From assembly GCA_009760855.2 (NCBI GenBank), contig WPIO01000003.1, positions 3,696,001 to 3,760,000 of the forward strand: a stretch of 64,000 bases of DNA. Direction: 5' to 3'. Origin of the DNA: Cristatella mucedo. Taxonomy: Eukaryota > Bryozoa > Phylactolaemata > Cristatellidae. The notes below the pieces were generated by a model that saw only the letters and a list, made by a program, of their open reading frames with translations, ran no database searches and was not told the DNA's origin. Of this stretch, positions 1 to 13,200 are shown piece after piece (within the stretch, counting starts at the first letter, position 1; every line of letters starts with the position of its first letter). Both the position numbers and the translations under genes were made by a program.

Positions 1-231
1 GCAGTGGCAGAGGGTCAGGTCAGGTGCCCACCTCAGGTGGGCGAGGCAAACGATGGCTTCGCTCTGCCGGGCTGTGGCTTTGTGCAATGTGGTGGGTGGC
101 AAGTGGCCCGATGGCGTGGCAATGACCAAGAACTGGCTTTCGTAAGGACGAGGCTTGCACGGCTGCCTGCGTGCGTTCGCCGCCTGCGCATGCCTGCCTC
201 TGGTGCGCGAGCGCACACCCAAGCAGGGTAC

Positions 232-381
232 CTGAACAATTTTGTCGCACACGGCCGGCTCACTGCTTGTCAGCATGGCGAGGCCGCCGGCGGCCGCACG
301 CTGCACCTCGAACTGCTCGTCGCCGCAGAAGAGCACGAACATTTTCACTCGGTCGTTCTCGCCCAGAAACGCCTTTTGCAC
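232..381 (-). CDS. unc45: unc45 exon 19 (residues 815-864, UCS)
   Basis: Lies 4.76 kb downstream of exon 18 but joins it in phase 0. Encodes [20 protein letters not shown], then [20 protein letters not shown], the near-invariant [12 protein letters not shown] block. Acceptor ttgcag before 381, donor gtaccc at 231. The final exon or exons lie left of position 1: I see nothing in 1-231 that fits the expected C terminus. Confidence 0.96.
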
Positions 382-3300
382 CTGCAACGTAGCAGCAGCG
401 TCGGTTGCACCTGGCACGCCGACTCTCAGGTCACGCGCCGTTGCAGCCCCTTGCCCATCTCGGCTCGTGCCAACGAGCGGCCGACAGCTTGGCGATGGTT
501 CGTACCTAGCTGAACTGCTGCACAAGTTTCAGCCTCTTCGTGCCAGAGGGTCCTCTATGGACAATAAATTAGCAGTTCTACTTCTAAGCTTACAGACGAT
601 TGACGGCAGAAGCTTTTGCTCTGCAAATCCTGCAGCACACAGAACTGCAAATCCTGCAGTTAACTCGCCTTTATGGCCTATGATAAGCAGGGCCATTGCT
701 GCAAAGGTCCTTCAGCTGCCTTCATAAATGAAGCAGCTAAACCGGCTTAACATTTGCTTTTTATTTTCATGCATCACCGTCTGTAACTCTTTTTTAGGGT
801 CGTAAAAAGTGTATCCCTGGGCTATGACCAAGGGGCGTGACAATACATTTAAGCCTTCCACACTAAAGATTGGCATAGGCAAGTTAAGTTTCAGTCCACT
901 TAAAAATTTCTTGCTAGGCATGCTTCTGTACCATTGCACTCTTACGTGGTTGTACACAAAAAAATAAAGAGAGAAGCGTAAGCATGACCGCAAGCCTATC
1001 AACTGAGGGGAAAGCATCCCCTTGTGCTACAGACCGTGCTCCCTCAGTGCTGCATTGTAGCCCGGCATAAGCCTCAGTCTGCCACTACGAAATGCTCTGC
1101 AGCTGCGACTGATAAATCACAGCTGACACAGCACGGTGACTGTACTGGCTCCTTATGAGTCCGAGCCACTGATCCAGATGTATCAGCAATCAATGGCCAT
1201 TTAGTTAAAGGATTAGCTGACATGACACACACACACACACACACACGCACGCACGCACGCACGCGCACACGCACGCGCACACACACACACACACACGCAC
1301 GCACGCACGTGCATGCACACACTAGCTGCAGGCAGGGGCAGGTAGCTTTTGAGAGTCCGCTGTCAGCTGTGCCTGCATAGCAAGTGTCACTTCAGTATCA
1401 GCCCGAAATGAACAATTGCAATCGAATGAGCTCCCAAGATGCCAGCTAGCTGTGCACAAGCAGCGGTCACTTATTCCTGGCCAGATTGCATCAGCAGAAG
1501 CAGCTGGACTGGAGGCTCAGGTGGAGCAGTCGGCAATGGGTCGAGTATTAAAACTAAAAAAAAATCACCCCCCTCCCCACGAGAGGCTGAGTCCGGGCAG
1601 TGGCGGCACCGGCAGCAAGCTGACACACGAGGCGGCGTGACCAACCGAGCCCTAGGGAGGTCGCCAGCTAATGCAAGCCAACCCAACACCCGACGGCCTA
1701 CAGCAGGCAGCGTGTCCGCTTGGAAGCAACGTCCACAGGCGACTGAGCAGCAAGCGACGATGCTGAAGGTCTGACCAGCGTAGGGGTTGTCAGCGGGACG
1801 GTGGCCACCCCAAAAGCTCGAGTGCGACCGTGCAACGAGAGCTCGCACTCAGCGATCCCTTCCTTCTTCCTGTGCTGATAACCTGCCACTACCGCCCACC
1901 ACTGCTGCAGCCACTCGGCCAGCCTCAGCAAAGCTGCAGCTGCAAAAAAAAATGCCGGTCCATGCAGGCAGGCAGGCAGCCAGGTAAAACGCCAGGCTGG
2001 CGAGGAGGGGGCATACAAACGCAAACACCAGCAGATCAGTTGCTTCACTTTTATGGAGGCAGAAGATCGACCCTGGGCGGCTTTCATCCGCTCGGGTGTG
2101 TGCAGCAGCTACACGAACTCGAAGAATGGCCTGCAGCTCACGATCGTGAAGGGTTGTGAACTGCTTCCTAGCTCCCTACTGACCGGGCTAAGACTGGGTA
2201 TGGCGGCTCGGCGATCAGGCAGCCATTGCTAGTGAAAACTGGGCAGCACTGCCGGAGTCAGCTACTTAGCAGCGATTGGCCAGTTTCGGATGGAGGGGGA
2301 CAACCGGCTCGGTGATAGGTGCTGAGGTCACTTCTTGAGCACGGTGCATCTATCAACACATCCTACCAATCACCCGGGCAGGTGCCTAGACCATACATCT
2401 CTCCTGACAGACTCTGGCACCTGACTGACTCTGGCGCTGCTGCTGCTGCAGTTGAGGACCACTGCACCTGCCGTGAGACCTGCAGTGCCGTACCATCTCT
2501 TCAGCTGCCCCTGCTGCCACGGCCATTTTACCCCTCAAGAATTAAGGAGGGACCACTGCCACCGGGAGCAGCAGCAGCAGCCACCAAGCTGATTTATTGA
2601 TTGAAGGTTGATTGAAGAGGAACGATTGACCTGCAAAAGCATTTAAATCCAAGCAAAAGGCTTCATTCACTCAACAGCCTAGTCGTGGTAAGGGTAGATC
2701 AGCTAGATCACTGCGACCGACTCATCTCATGCTAGCTAAGTGGTGCAATCTGTGCACAACAAGATCCACGCATTGCCATGGCCATGAAGCCACGGTAGAC
2801 TAGGAATGCTGATTCCTATGGCTTGTTTAGGATATGACGGCATCGATATACAGATGCCCCTTCTAATAAGAGGGCTCACTGTAGCAAACCATAGGGCCCA
2901 CTTCTGATAACAAACTCGGACCATCTAGGCGACCGTCCCCGCACTCAGGAGACAGAAGTGGATGTCGGTATGCAGGCGTGAACAAGAGAATGGTCTCCGA
3001 GCATCAACAGAACAAACCGACAGTTAAAGGTATTGCAGGTGAATGTGGGCATGCGTACAGCACCACACACAAACTTGGGGTTTAAAAGCTACAGCCCCTA
3101 CGAATATCTTTAAGCTCGAGGTAACCCAAACTCACCCACTCACTTTGAATTGCACGAAGAACTCCTAACACCAGCTCTGCCCACCTTCATGCTAAACAGC
3201 CCTGCCTACGCACGACTGCAAAAGGACACTGGAAACAGCCGGATCGTTCATACCACGTTCAAAAAATCGTTATATAATTTTGAAACTGAACTTTGTAATA

Positions 3301-4977
3301 ATCCAACTAGTGCACTAAGCAGTAAGTGAGATGTCACTAGAAAGTATGCCTATGTAAATATATACAGTATATACATATATATTTATTCATATGTGGGTAA
3401 ACACACAATTGTGTATATACACTCACCATCATGGGTATTTAAATAACAAAGGAACAGGCATATTTCCGAGGCCCCTGCAACTAAGAGCTGACTAGAAAGT
3501 AAGCGCCTAGCAAATGGAAATAATCTCCACTTCATATGGCTGCCGATATGAAGGCAACCAAGAATACCACACCCACACACAGGAATGCAACAAATCGACC
3601 AATTTAATCTAAAACAGCTGCCATTCATAAAATACATATACGTTTTAAGAATAAGGCCACATAGAACAGAAATGCTCTTTATCAAATTATTTATCGAAAT
3701 CTGTATGGGGGAGAGTGCGGGGATTCCCAAGATAGGCCCAACGATGTGTCCCATTTGTCTCTCCTGTACAATATTGTTGCCGAGAGAGCACGTCCTGTTC
3801 AGTAAGGGCATGTTGCTAGCGATTTGCAAACAAGGAATTAGCAATAGAAAGATCGCAGTCTTCTAGGGATTAGTAAAGACTCGCGTGACATTTAACCTGA
3901 CTAACTTCACCAGAAGTGATTGACGTCAAACTGATCTACCCTAGGACCTTTCACTGATGAGAGATCTGCACTATCCAATAGGAAGGCTAGCTTCACTGTT
4001 GCTCTCACCGGAACTGGAAGCCATTGCGGGACAGCACCAGCTAACCGGCAAACAATGAATCGTCGACTTGCGGTGTGAGTATACTTCGGCAAATAGGTTA
4101 GAATGTCAAGAGGCTGAGTAAAATAGTAAAAAGCCGATAGGCTGAAATGGACTTAAGTGCCAAGCCCACAGAATGGTCAAAGACTACTGCTCTACTAATG
4201 GAAGGGCATGAGCAAGTTCCAGCTCTATTAAAATAAAAAAGGGTTGCCTCCACGTCGGCCGATAAAAAGTATAGGAGCACCAAAAAGACAGACAGTGGCA
4301 TACTGTTAAGTAAGGCGGTGGCAGAATTTTCTTTTCCGGTGCTGGCATTCGGTTGCAGCATCTCATTCCTGGCATTACGGACTAAACAAAATTCGTACCC
4401 CTAATGTGTTTCAGAATGTGGGAATTATATCTGCCAGAAGTCTTGGGAGGTTAAGTTCATGTGTTAGCAGCACAACGACCAAAACATATTGCAAATTGGG
4501 TCAGAAATGGTGTATGACTTGTCGGTTAATGTCATGGATAAGCCCGACTCAGTTGTCTGATTACAACCCATAGAAAATCTAAAGGAGACTTACACCAGTC
4601 ACTGGGAGGCAATCCTAACCGGCCTATCGGTTACCCCTGTTTAGAAGTTGGTGGCTTCCATGTCCTGCAGGGGGGAGTCGGTTGCCAACGACAATGGTGG
4701 GCCTACTTCTTACCTACCAAGAAGATCGCTATTGCTTTTTCATATACTCCTGAGAGCTTAATCAATACTGCTATGCATCGTGCGTAGCTTTGGTCCACCG
4801 GGCTACCAAAATATTAGCCTGCAAACCCTACAGCAAATCAAGTCGGCCATATTGATCAGGGAGGGGGAGGGGTTGTAAATACCCATGGATGGCTGTAAAT
4901 ACCCATACGGGTGCATGCCTGCATACGCATGCACCCCTCCCCCACGCACACAAACATATACACGGGTGTGTGTGTGC

Positions 4978-5075
<98 letters not shown>

Positions 5076-8000
5076 TCACCCAAAACAGTTTTTGTCAAAA
5101 AAGCACATCCCTCACCATCAGCACGTGAGAGCCACACTCACCTCTTCGTTCATAGTCAAATTGCACAGACATTCCATGGCTGCCCTGCGAAGCATCTCGT
5201 GCTCATCCAGAGCATACTTTTCTATATCGTTGAGGCCCTTCTCCAAGACTATTCGTTGCCTAGAAGATCAAAATTTGATAGCACGCGAAGCCACAGTGTG
5301 ATGAGACAGCCGATAGCCATTAGACGCAAGGCACAAGCACATTTCATCAAGCTACCATGCTGCTCCATTTCGCAGCTCTGGACAGCTTCGCTACACGGTC
5401 TGACCACACATACCTGGCCCCATCACTGACGGAGGCCATGTTGGTGAGCGCTAGTAGCGCTTCGAAGCCCTGCAGAGCCGTCCTCTCGGGATGCAGCAGA
5501 TGCAGCAGTGGACGCACTACTTCCAGAATCTACGGCGAGATGTTTCTTCATGAACAGTTCAGCCTGACCGACCGACCTACCTCGACGAAACCGTGATGCA
5601 ACGACACACAACATCAGCGCTACGCCGGCGAGTCTAACGGCAGAGGCCTGCAGCAGAGGCATCGTCCTTGACTTCATCAAGGACGGCAGTAGGTCCCTGC
5701 AGACCAGCAGCAGGGACCGTATGCGGTGGCCCCACCACCACCCCGGGCAGCCAGCACCGGACGAACGGTCGATCACTTGCCCACCAACGCCCGGCAGCGG
5801 CTTTTATTCCCTGGGCGAGGCAAGGCCGTGGACGAACACACTGCACCTGCAAGTTACTGCAAGCCCTCGCGAAGCCGGCCCACAATGACCAGCCAGCGCC
5901 CCATGAAAGCCGGCCACCCCCCCCCCGACGTGCACTCCTACCCGCTGGCCCGGGAAAGCCACTTCCGGGTTGATGGTGATGGCTATCTTGGCCAACGCCT
6001 GTGCCGCCAGATGGCGACCTGTGTCGGTGTTGTCCAAAGACAGGGGAATGAGTGCCTGCAAGCATCCAAGAGCAGAGGCTGACCAGTGTCTCAGCCCGGC
6101 AGCAGCAGCAGCGGCATCAGAAGCAGACGCAGAGGCAGTGGCAACGGCTGGGAGGTCGCTGCCTTCTAGTTGCCCGCTTCCTCTGCTGCATGGGAGGGCT
6201 GCAGAGACGCGGTGGTGGCCAAGCCAAAGTCACCCAAGCCACAGTCGCCGAAAAGGTGAGCGGCAAGAACGGGTTGCACACCTTGCCACCGCCCTGCTGC
6301 ACCACGACGCCTCTGTGCTGCTGCTCTGTCACCAGCGCCAGAAAGACCCTAGCAAACAGAGAGAGAGAGAGAGAGAGACATCGAGCCAAGACTGAGAGCT
6401 GACGGAAGCGCAACCGGGAGCAAGCTGTCACTGTGCAGCTGCCGAGACAGCGGTGCAGACGCTTCGCTATCTCTTCCCCCACCCCTTGACCGACGGCCCC
6501 TGCTCGCTGAGCATTCACGAGACCACCACACCCTTCCCCTCACAAGCGCACGAGTGATGATCACCTGGGTCCTGGGACAACTACTAACGTTGGCTAACGA
6601 GGCCTCACACGACGGCCACATGCCAGCACCTACACAGGGATTAGATAGCATACGATCACAGTGTCTGGAGGTGCCGATTTGCTTGCTTGCATTTGGGCCC
6701 ATGCAGGCACATCTCGAGGGATTAGTCGAGCTCTTTGCAAGAGCAGAATGGCTGGCTGGCAGTGGCTGCTGAATCGTCAAAACCAGCCCTAAGCGAACAG
6801 CTACCCCAAGCCTCCATCCTCTCCCCCTGCAGTGCCCAACAGCCCAACAGCTGCTCACAGGCTGCACCCTCTGACTTGCCCTCTGACTTGGTGCAGGAGA
6901 CCAAGGCCTCTCCCTCAGGTCTCAAAGCCAAGAGCAACAGAGGGATGTGGCGCTCCGACCGCGTGTCTTAACGGTGCCCAAGGGCGTGGCTGCACAGCTG
7001 CGGCTTACCGTGCCAGCAGCTCCTTGCAGTTGGCGCTGGTCGTCTTGCACAAAGCCACGAGCGCACTGGCTACGTCGGCCTTTACCAGGGTGTCGATGCG
7101 CTGCTTGACAAACTCAGGCTTGTCCTGGAGACGCACAAGCGGCGCCCTGCGGGTTAGGTGCTTAGCCATTTCGGCGCAGCGACCACGAGCCGAGGCCACG
7201 CTAGAGCTAAAGCGTGCCATGCCGTCAGCAGCGTGCAGGAAAGAGAGGCGGCCATGCGGCACAGTGACCTGCGAAGCTCTCGTGAGCCGCCTCGGTCGCG
7301 CTGTGCCCGATGTGATCAGGTGATTGTGCACAGTGGCTGCTGTCGTCTATGCTGAAGCAGCCTCGGCCACTGAGAGCGAACAGATTATTTTCGATGCATT
7401 TTCTCGAGTAGTCATCCTGTTTAAATTTATGCACGGTGGCCACAGAATGCACGAGACTTCGAAGTGCTGCTGCACCGTTGCCACTCCCTGCCTCCCCCCC
7501 CCAGCACGAGGCCTCATCGAAGGAGTCGTACCACAGGGCAGACGCACACGTGTGCAGGACAGACCGAATGATGGACATTGCTGAAGGATCACCACTTCAG
7601 GCTGAGAGTCACTGAACAGCTGCAGCAGCACAGTAGGCGTCGTGAAAACGGCAAGGTCGGATGAGGGGGGGCACTGACGTTTTTCCAGCAAAATTCCGCA
7701 CAAAAGTAATGGTACAGCCACCCCTCCTCTAATGTGCGAATACCAACCGGGATCTGCTTGTCAAACCAAAACTAAAGTGAACCGACAAACTGAGACCACC
7801 CTAGCAGAAAACCAAGAAAGTGTAGCTCGGTGTTTAGCACTAAAATTGACATAAATCCATGAATCAGGCACCATCAAGTACAAAAGCAATGTTCTGGGTA
7901 TGTGACCCCCATATACATGTGCAAAAGAGTGAGATTGATGAGAAATGGATACAGATGAATGGTGCCTGTGGTTTTACCTGTCACCAACTGCCGGAAGCAA

Positions 8001-10153
8001 TGTCCTAATTTTTACCATCAGTGCACAGGTTCAAGGCATGGCGATGTGTCAGATGGTATATTTTAATGTTGATTCAGAAATTACAATGTTGTTCCAAATC
8101 GTTAGAAAACAAACCAAGGAGCATACTCATTTACTTTTCACGTTTTCCATTGCACATATCAGCAATCTGAGTTATGGTTTAAAAACCGAAAATGAAGCCT
8201 GCCGGACCAACTTGCAGCCAAGGCTCGATGCAGTTGCTACAATGTAGCAGCTGATAAAAGCAAGGCATGGGCACAATATTAGCATTCACCGACTTTTCTT
8301 ATGTAATGTAATGTAATGTATCTCTGTCTGTAACTCCATAAAGTCATACAGACTATGTGGATGTAACGCAGGAGAGTTTTGTATAGCGCACTCACAGCCT
8401 AAATGGCTTTCGGTATGCATTCGGTAGCCAACAGACTTCGTCTCACGCAACAAAGAGAAAGTGGGAAGCATAGCAGAGTCAGGAGAGCAGTTGAGGTAGT
8501 GAGTAGCATGGAGGTAGCAGCTCAGGACCGCTGAAAAGGATGAGCCATAGTCGGCAGTAGGAGAGTAGTTGTCGTTGCATAAGAATTGTGGAAGCGAGTT
8601 CCACAGTCTAGGACCTGCTTACAGTTCACCCAGCAAGGCTAGCCAGCTGGGTGTGCAGTAAGACTTCTGTGTCGATGTAGGCAGTTTGTGTCGTGTCGAC
8701 ATTATTTTAAATTACAGGGATAGAGCAGTGCATATGTTGCCAAAATAATTCAGAGGGGGAAACGATAATATTAGTACCAAAGAGATTACATGGACTTGCA
8801 ACTACTGCACACACTTGAAAATCCCAGCATGCAGTGCGTTGGTGCACGAAGCAACCGACCTACCTTTGGATGGTCTTCCGGTATGTGGTGTTGCGCATAC
8901 TTTGCCAGCTCGAGCAACTCGGGACTCACTTCTGGCTTGTCGTAGCTATTGGTCAAGTTTACGAACACGCTGGCAGCTGGATAAAGCACGGTCTGATCAC
9001 CTCCCTACAACCGACACAGCACGGCTTTCACATCCGACAAGGCACTGCCCAACGTAAATAACGGCAGTAAAGCGATCGCACTTTACGAGCGAGGTGGTGA
9101 CGAGTCCGTGTGGCATGCCTAGCTACAGGCAGAGCAAAAGCCTTTGCCAAAAACCCTTCAGCCACTACGGTAAACGAGGCCGTCGAATCAGCCGAACTTG
9201 ACTTTTTTTCCTTTTTACTGCGATGCTGGGTGTTACGTTGTTACGGTGTTACTTTCACTGCCAGGTGGCAATGACCTCGAGAAGCTTGCCGGGCTTATCA
9301 TGCAGCTGCGACGGCATTTCTCGAACGAGGTCGTATTGCAACAAAATGTGCTCGTGCATTCCTCTGGCGCTGCCGCTTCCAGCCGAAAAAGAACGGCGGC
9401 AGCAGCAGCAGCAGTGCCACGCTTACTCTGGCCACCTCGACGAGGCACGTGAGCGCATTTTGGTCGGTGACCAATTCGTCCTTGACGTCGGCATCCAGCG
9501 ACAGGTACGCCAGGCCTTCGCAGGCCCAGCGACGCAGATCGAAGTCCTTCGACGGATTCGTGAGAAATCTGCGTGCGGAAGCATCGCAACGAAATGCGGC
9601 CAGCCTTGGCGGCCACCGGTGTCAAGGCCATGCAGTGCGGCGGCAAGGGGTGCGAGGCCTGGGGAGCTACGAGCAGCCCGACGCGTCGTCGCTGGCAGCA
9701 GCAACGGACGGAGTGCACCTCACCTCTTGCAGGCCCGAGACAGTGTGAGCGTCGAGCCGTCAGCGAGCGCCTTCGCACTGGCATCTGTGCCACCGAACGA
9801 TCCCAGCTTGCACAAGCCCTAAGGATACAGCAGGTCACGTGCATGGGGCCAGCCGGCTAGACGCTTGTGTGCGTGAAGAGTGCGAAGAGTACACGCCTGA
9901 CGTGTGTGGCATGAGCATGCAGTGCGATCTGGCAGCAGCTGCGACGCGGCCGGCAAGCTGCAGCCATCCATTACCACGAGTGCGCGGGCTTTGACGCTGT
10001 CGTCAGCCGACGTCTGGTAAAGCTTCTTGAGCAGGGGCACGGCATGGCGCAGAGCACCGCTACATTTGTCCTTTTTGGACGCCGATTGCACCAGGGCCTC
10101 GACAGCAATTTTCTGCAAAACGGGAGTGTGCCGTGAGCAACCGCACAGACAGA

Positions 10154-10244
<91 letters not shown>

Positions 10245-13200
10245 ACACACACACACGCAGAGACAGAGAGAGATCGAGAAAGACCGGGTGCTTGCCAGCG
10301 ATTGAGGCATTTCTTTCAGACGGTGTGCAAAACCTGCCCGACAAAGAAGCGCACCTGGTGAAACGTGTCTGTCGAGTCGGCTAGCGCCATCATGATCTCA
10401 ATGACACCGGCGTTGGCAATCATGTGGTTGCCCAGGTCAAATGGACCCTGCAATGGCAAGAGGCTGCTACGCTGCAAGCAGCTGTGCTTCGCTCACCGAC
10501 GTGCCTGCACAGAAGGGTGAGCAGGCGTAAGGAGATTGCTCGGCCAGCGCAGCTATGACCTGGAGCAGGGCGGTGACGGCAACGATGGCCTCCAATTTGC
10601 TGTCCATGTCCACATCGCCGAACATTTCTCTACAAGTGAGCGAGAAAGATACAGAGACAGACAGACTCAGAGACAGACAGAAGAGACAGACACAGACACA
10701 GAGAGAGACAGACAGACAGACGGAGACAGAGAGACAGATGGAGACAGACAGAGATGAGAGGTGAGAGAGAAAGACATAAACAGAGATGCTGAGAGTCGTT
10801 GCAGAGCACAGCGGCTGCAAGTGCAGCGCGCACGGAAAGCACGCCAATGCAGCAACCAGAAGAAGCTCGACTGAAAACCTAAAAACAAATTGCACACGAT
10901 TGGCTCAGCCGACAAACAAATGAGGGTTTGGGTACTGGAAATATAAGAAGACCCGGCTCACTGGCAGGGCACCTAAGCTCATGACCTTCGACAAGAAGGT
11001 CAACTGACACGGCTTGCCCACAAGAATAGGAAAGATTCCCTCACGCATGTCACATACTAGCCAACTTTCTAAATGCAAAGCTGAACACTATAGCAGTAGC
11101 CATAGCAAACGCTCCCCGGGCGAACAGTGGCGACTGCTCATCATACTCCCATCGCTGATCAACGTTTGTAGCTACCATGGAGACCATTAAAAGAACTCTG
11201 GGGGGGAAGAATTACTCCCCACCTTTGAAGTCAACAAACGAGGAGCTTTCGAGCTGGCCGCACACAGTAGCCATAGCGACAGCCCGTGTCAACGACAGCA
11301 GCCGTAGCGCTCGTGCAAAGCGCCACCAAAGTGCGACTTCGGCAGCCATAACGAGGTACTCGCAAGTACCCATGAACCAGAAGTACTCACGCAAAGTATG
11401 TGCTGCACAGCTCTCTGCACTTGTCACGTTGCTGATCGCTCGTCGTGTCCTCCCACACCTTGCTCAGCAAGGCTGAACAGTGCATTCGCGTGTCCTTTGT
11501 CATCGCCAGAGTGGCTCGGTCGGGCAGCATGCCTGCCACCTCGAGGGCTCGGCTGACGCCTGGCAAGACATACACACCGACGGAATGCACGAGAGCCGAG
11601 GGAGCCTGCACCGCGCTGCTGCTCGCACAGCGCGGTGCGCCGTAGCCACCATCGCCGACAGCCGCGATGCAGCCAGCAACGAGGCGATAGGGCAAGCGTG
11701 GCTATCTCACCATCGGTGTCCAGAAACTTCCTAGTCCAATTGAAGCCATCCTTTGAGTCGACATTCTTGATAATAACTTCGAGAACGCTGTCACGGCCGT
11801 GGCCACTCAGCTTGTTGCTGTTGATCAGCTTAATGAGCACGTTGAAAACGCCGTCCACGATCGTCCAGTCGCTGTCGGCTGCGCGACGGGGGAAGTGGCG
11901 TCACGCGATCATCGCAAAACATCGCACACGAAGTGGCAGCATGCTTTCTGCAGCTTGGCTGGCACGACGGCCGCTTCCTATAGGTAGGGGGAACGACGCA
12001 GCAGATGCGTCCACGCAAGCGAGCGCTGATGCTAGCCTCCCCCCAAGGTATAGCAGTGGCTAATGCCACCCACTACTCGCATGAGAAAGCTAGACGATCG
12101 GTAATAGGAAAACCTTGGCTGACATTTTTCGGTTGAGACTGGCCGATACACCATGTGCGCTGTTCCACCGGCCGCTCTCAGATGCAGTGACGAGCATCGA
12201 CAGAGAAAAAAGAGTGCGGAGACATGGGAGCATGAAAGAGACGTGGAGATACAGCAATGATAGCAGCTTTTCATTCCAAACGAAAGCTGCTCAGGAGAGG
12301 CAAGCCGAGCAGGCTGCAGTACGATGCTGGTGATCGAATGGCGGTCAGGCCAAGGACACACATCTCAGCACTGCACACTCTCACGACGACGGCAACCGGT
12401 TGCAGCAGGAGGAAGCCGCAGCGAGTGCGTCAAAGGGAAATCGAGGACGATGCGCGCCGAGCCAGGCGGCGCATGAGCGAAAGTGACAGCGCTTCCAGCT
12501 CGGCACGTGACCCATTGGGGGGGAGACGACGCGTTCGCGAGCGCCACCAATGGGGTGCTTCGAGCAAGCTAGCGCGCGGAGCTGCGCGCTTACACAGCTG
12601 CAGCGGCTTGAAATGCCCGTGAGAGCGCCAGTCGTGGCCATCGGGGTTCTTGCTCCGCTCGTCCTCGAGCTTCTTCTTCTCCTTCCTGTACTTGTCGATG
12701 GCGCTGACTCCGTTGAGCAGCGACTGGACCAGGCAGCCGGCCGCCGTGCAGACCTCCGACGAGCCGGAGCTGAACAGGCTGCTGACCTTCACCTGGCCGC
12801 CGACCTCGCTCAGCACGGCCACCGCCTGAAACAGCGGCCGCAGTGAGGGAATGGAGGCCGTGCGACTTACCAGCTTCGAACAGATGGCAGCGGAGGAGGA
12901 CGAGGACGAGGAGGATGGACGACCGACGGTTAGACCTGAGCCTGTGCCCGGCGTGTGCTCGTCGGAAAGCGGGAAGAAAGTCGGACGGTGGGAAGGCTCC
13001 CACGCAGACTGCAGCCTGGTATTGCGGTTCCGGGGCAAAGAGCGACTGCGGTCGGAGGTGAAGCGGTGAGGGGGCCAGGGATCGAGCACCCACCCGCAAT
13101 CGGCTGCTGTTGACCATTGCCGACAGGATCCGGAGTGCTGCGAGCTGTGCGTCGGCGTCCTTGGAATCTAGCAAGCCGATCAGCTTCGACGTCACGCCGG

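Larger units (their letters stand above)
382..5141 (-). other. unc45 intron 18, enlarged and repeat-bearing
   Basis: This 4,760-nt intron is far larger than the others. It holds a LINE 3' fragment (about 495-700), one arm of a dispersed inverted repeat (811-1505), a CA tract and a (TA)n tract. The stretch 1531-4980 is mixed-composition sequence, more AT-rich from 2.6 to 4.8 kb, in which I see no conserved coding segment. A 153-codon frame at 3383-3844 resembles nothing I know. Confidence 0.85.

Noticed and set aside
4-727. Plus-strand frames at the left edge
   Set aside because: Antisense shadows of unc45 exon 19 and of the adjoining LINE fragment.
3383-3844. 153-codon minus-strand frame inside unc45 intron 18
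   Set aside because: AT-rich, no family resemblance, no splice signals at sensible points, and the flanking exons join in phase without it.
4828-5429. Frames made of IYIYIY repeats
   Set aside because: Translation of the (TA)n tract; not a protein.
9423-9844. Overlapping long frames on both strands at 9.2-9.8 kb
   Set aside because: Shadows of unc45 exons 11 and 12 and their introns in other frames.
9819-10384. Frames with SLSLSL or RERERE repeats
   Set aside because: Translation of the (GA)n tract in unc45 intron 9.
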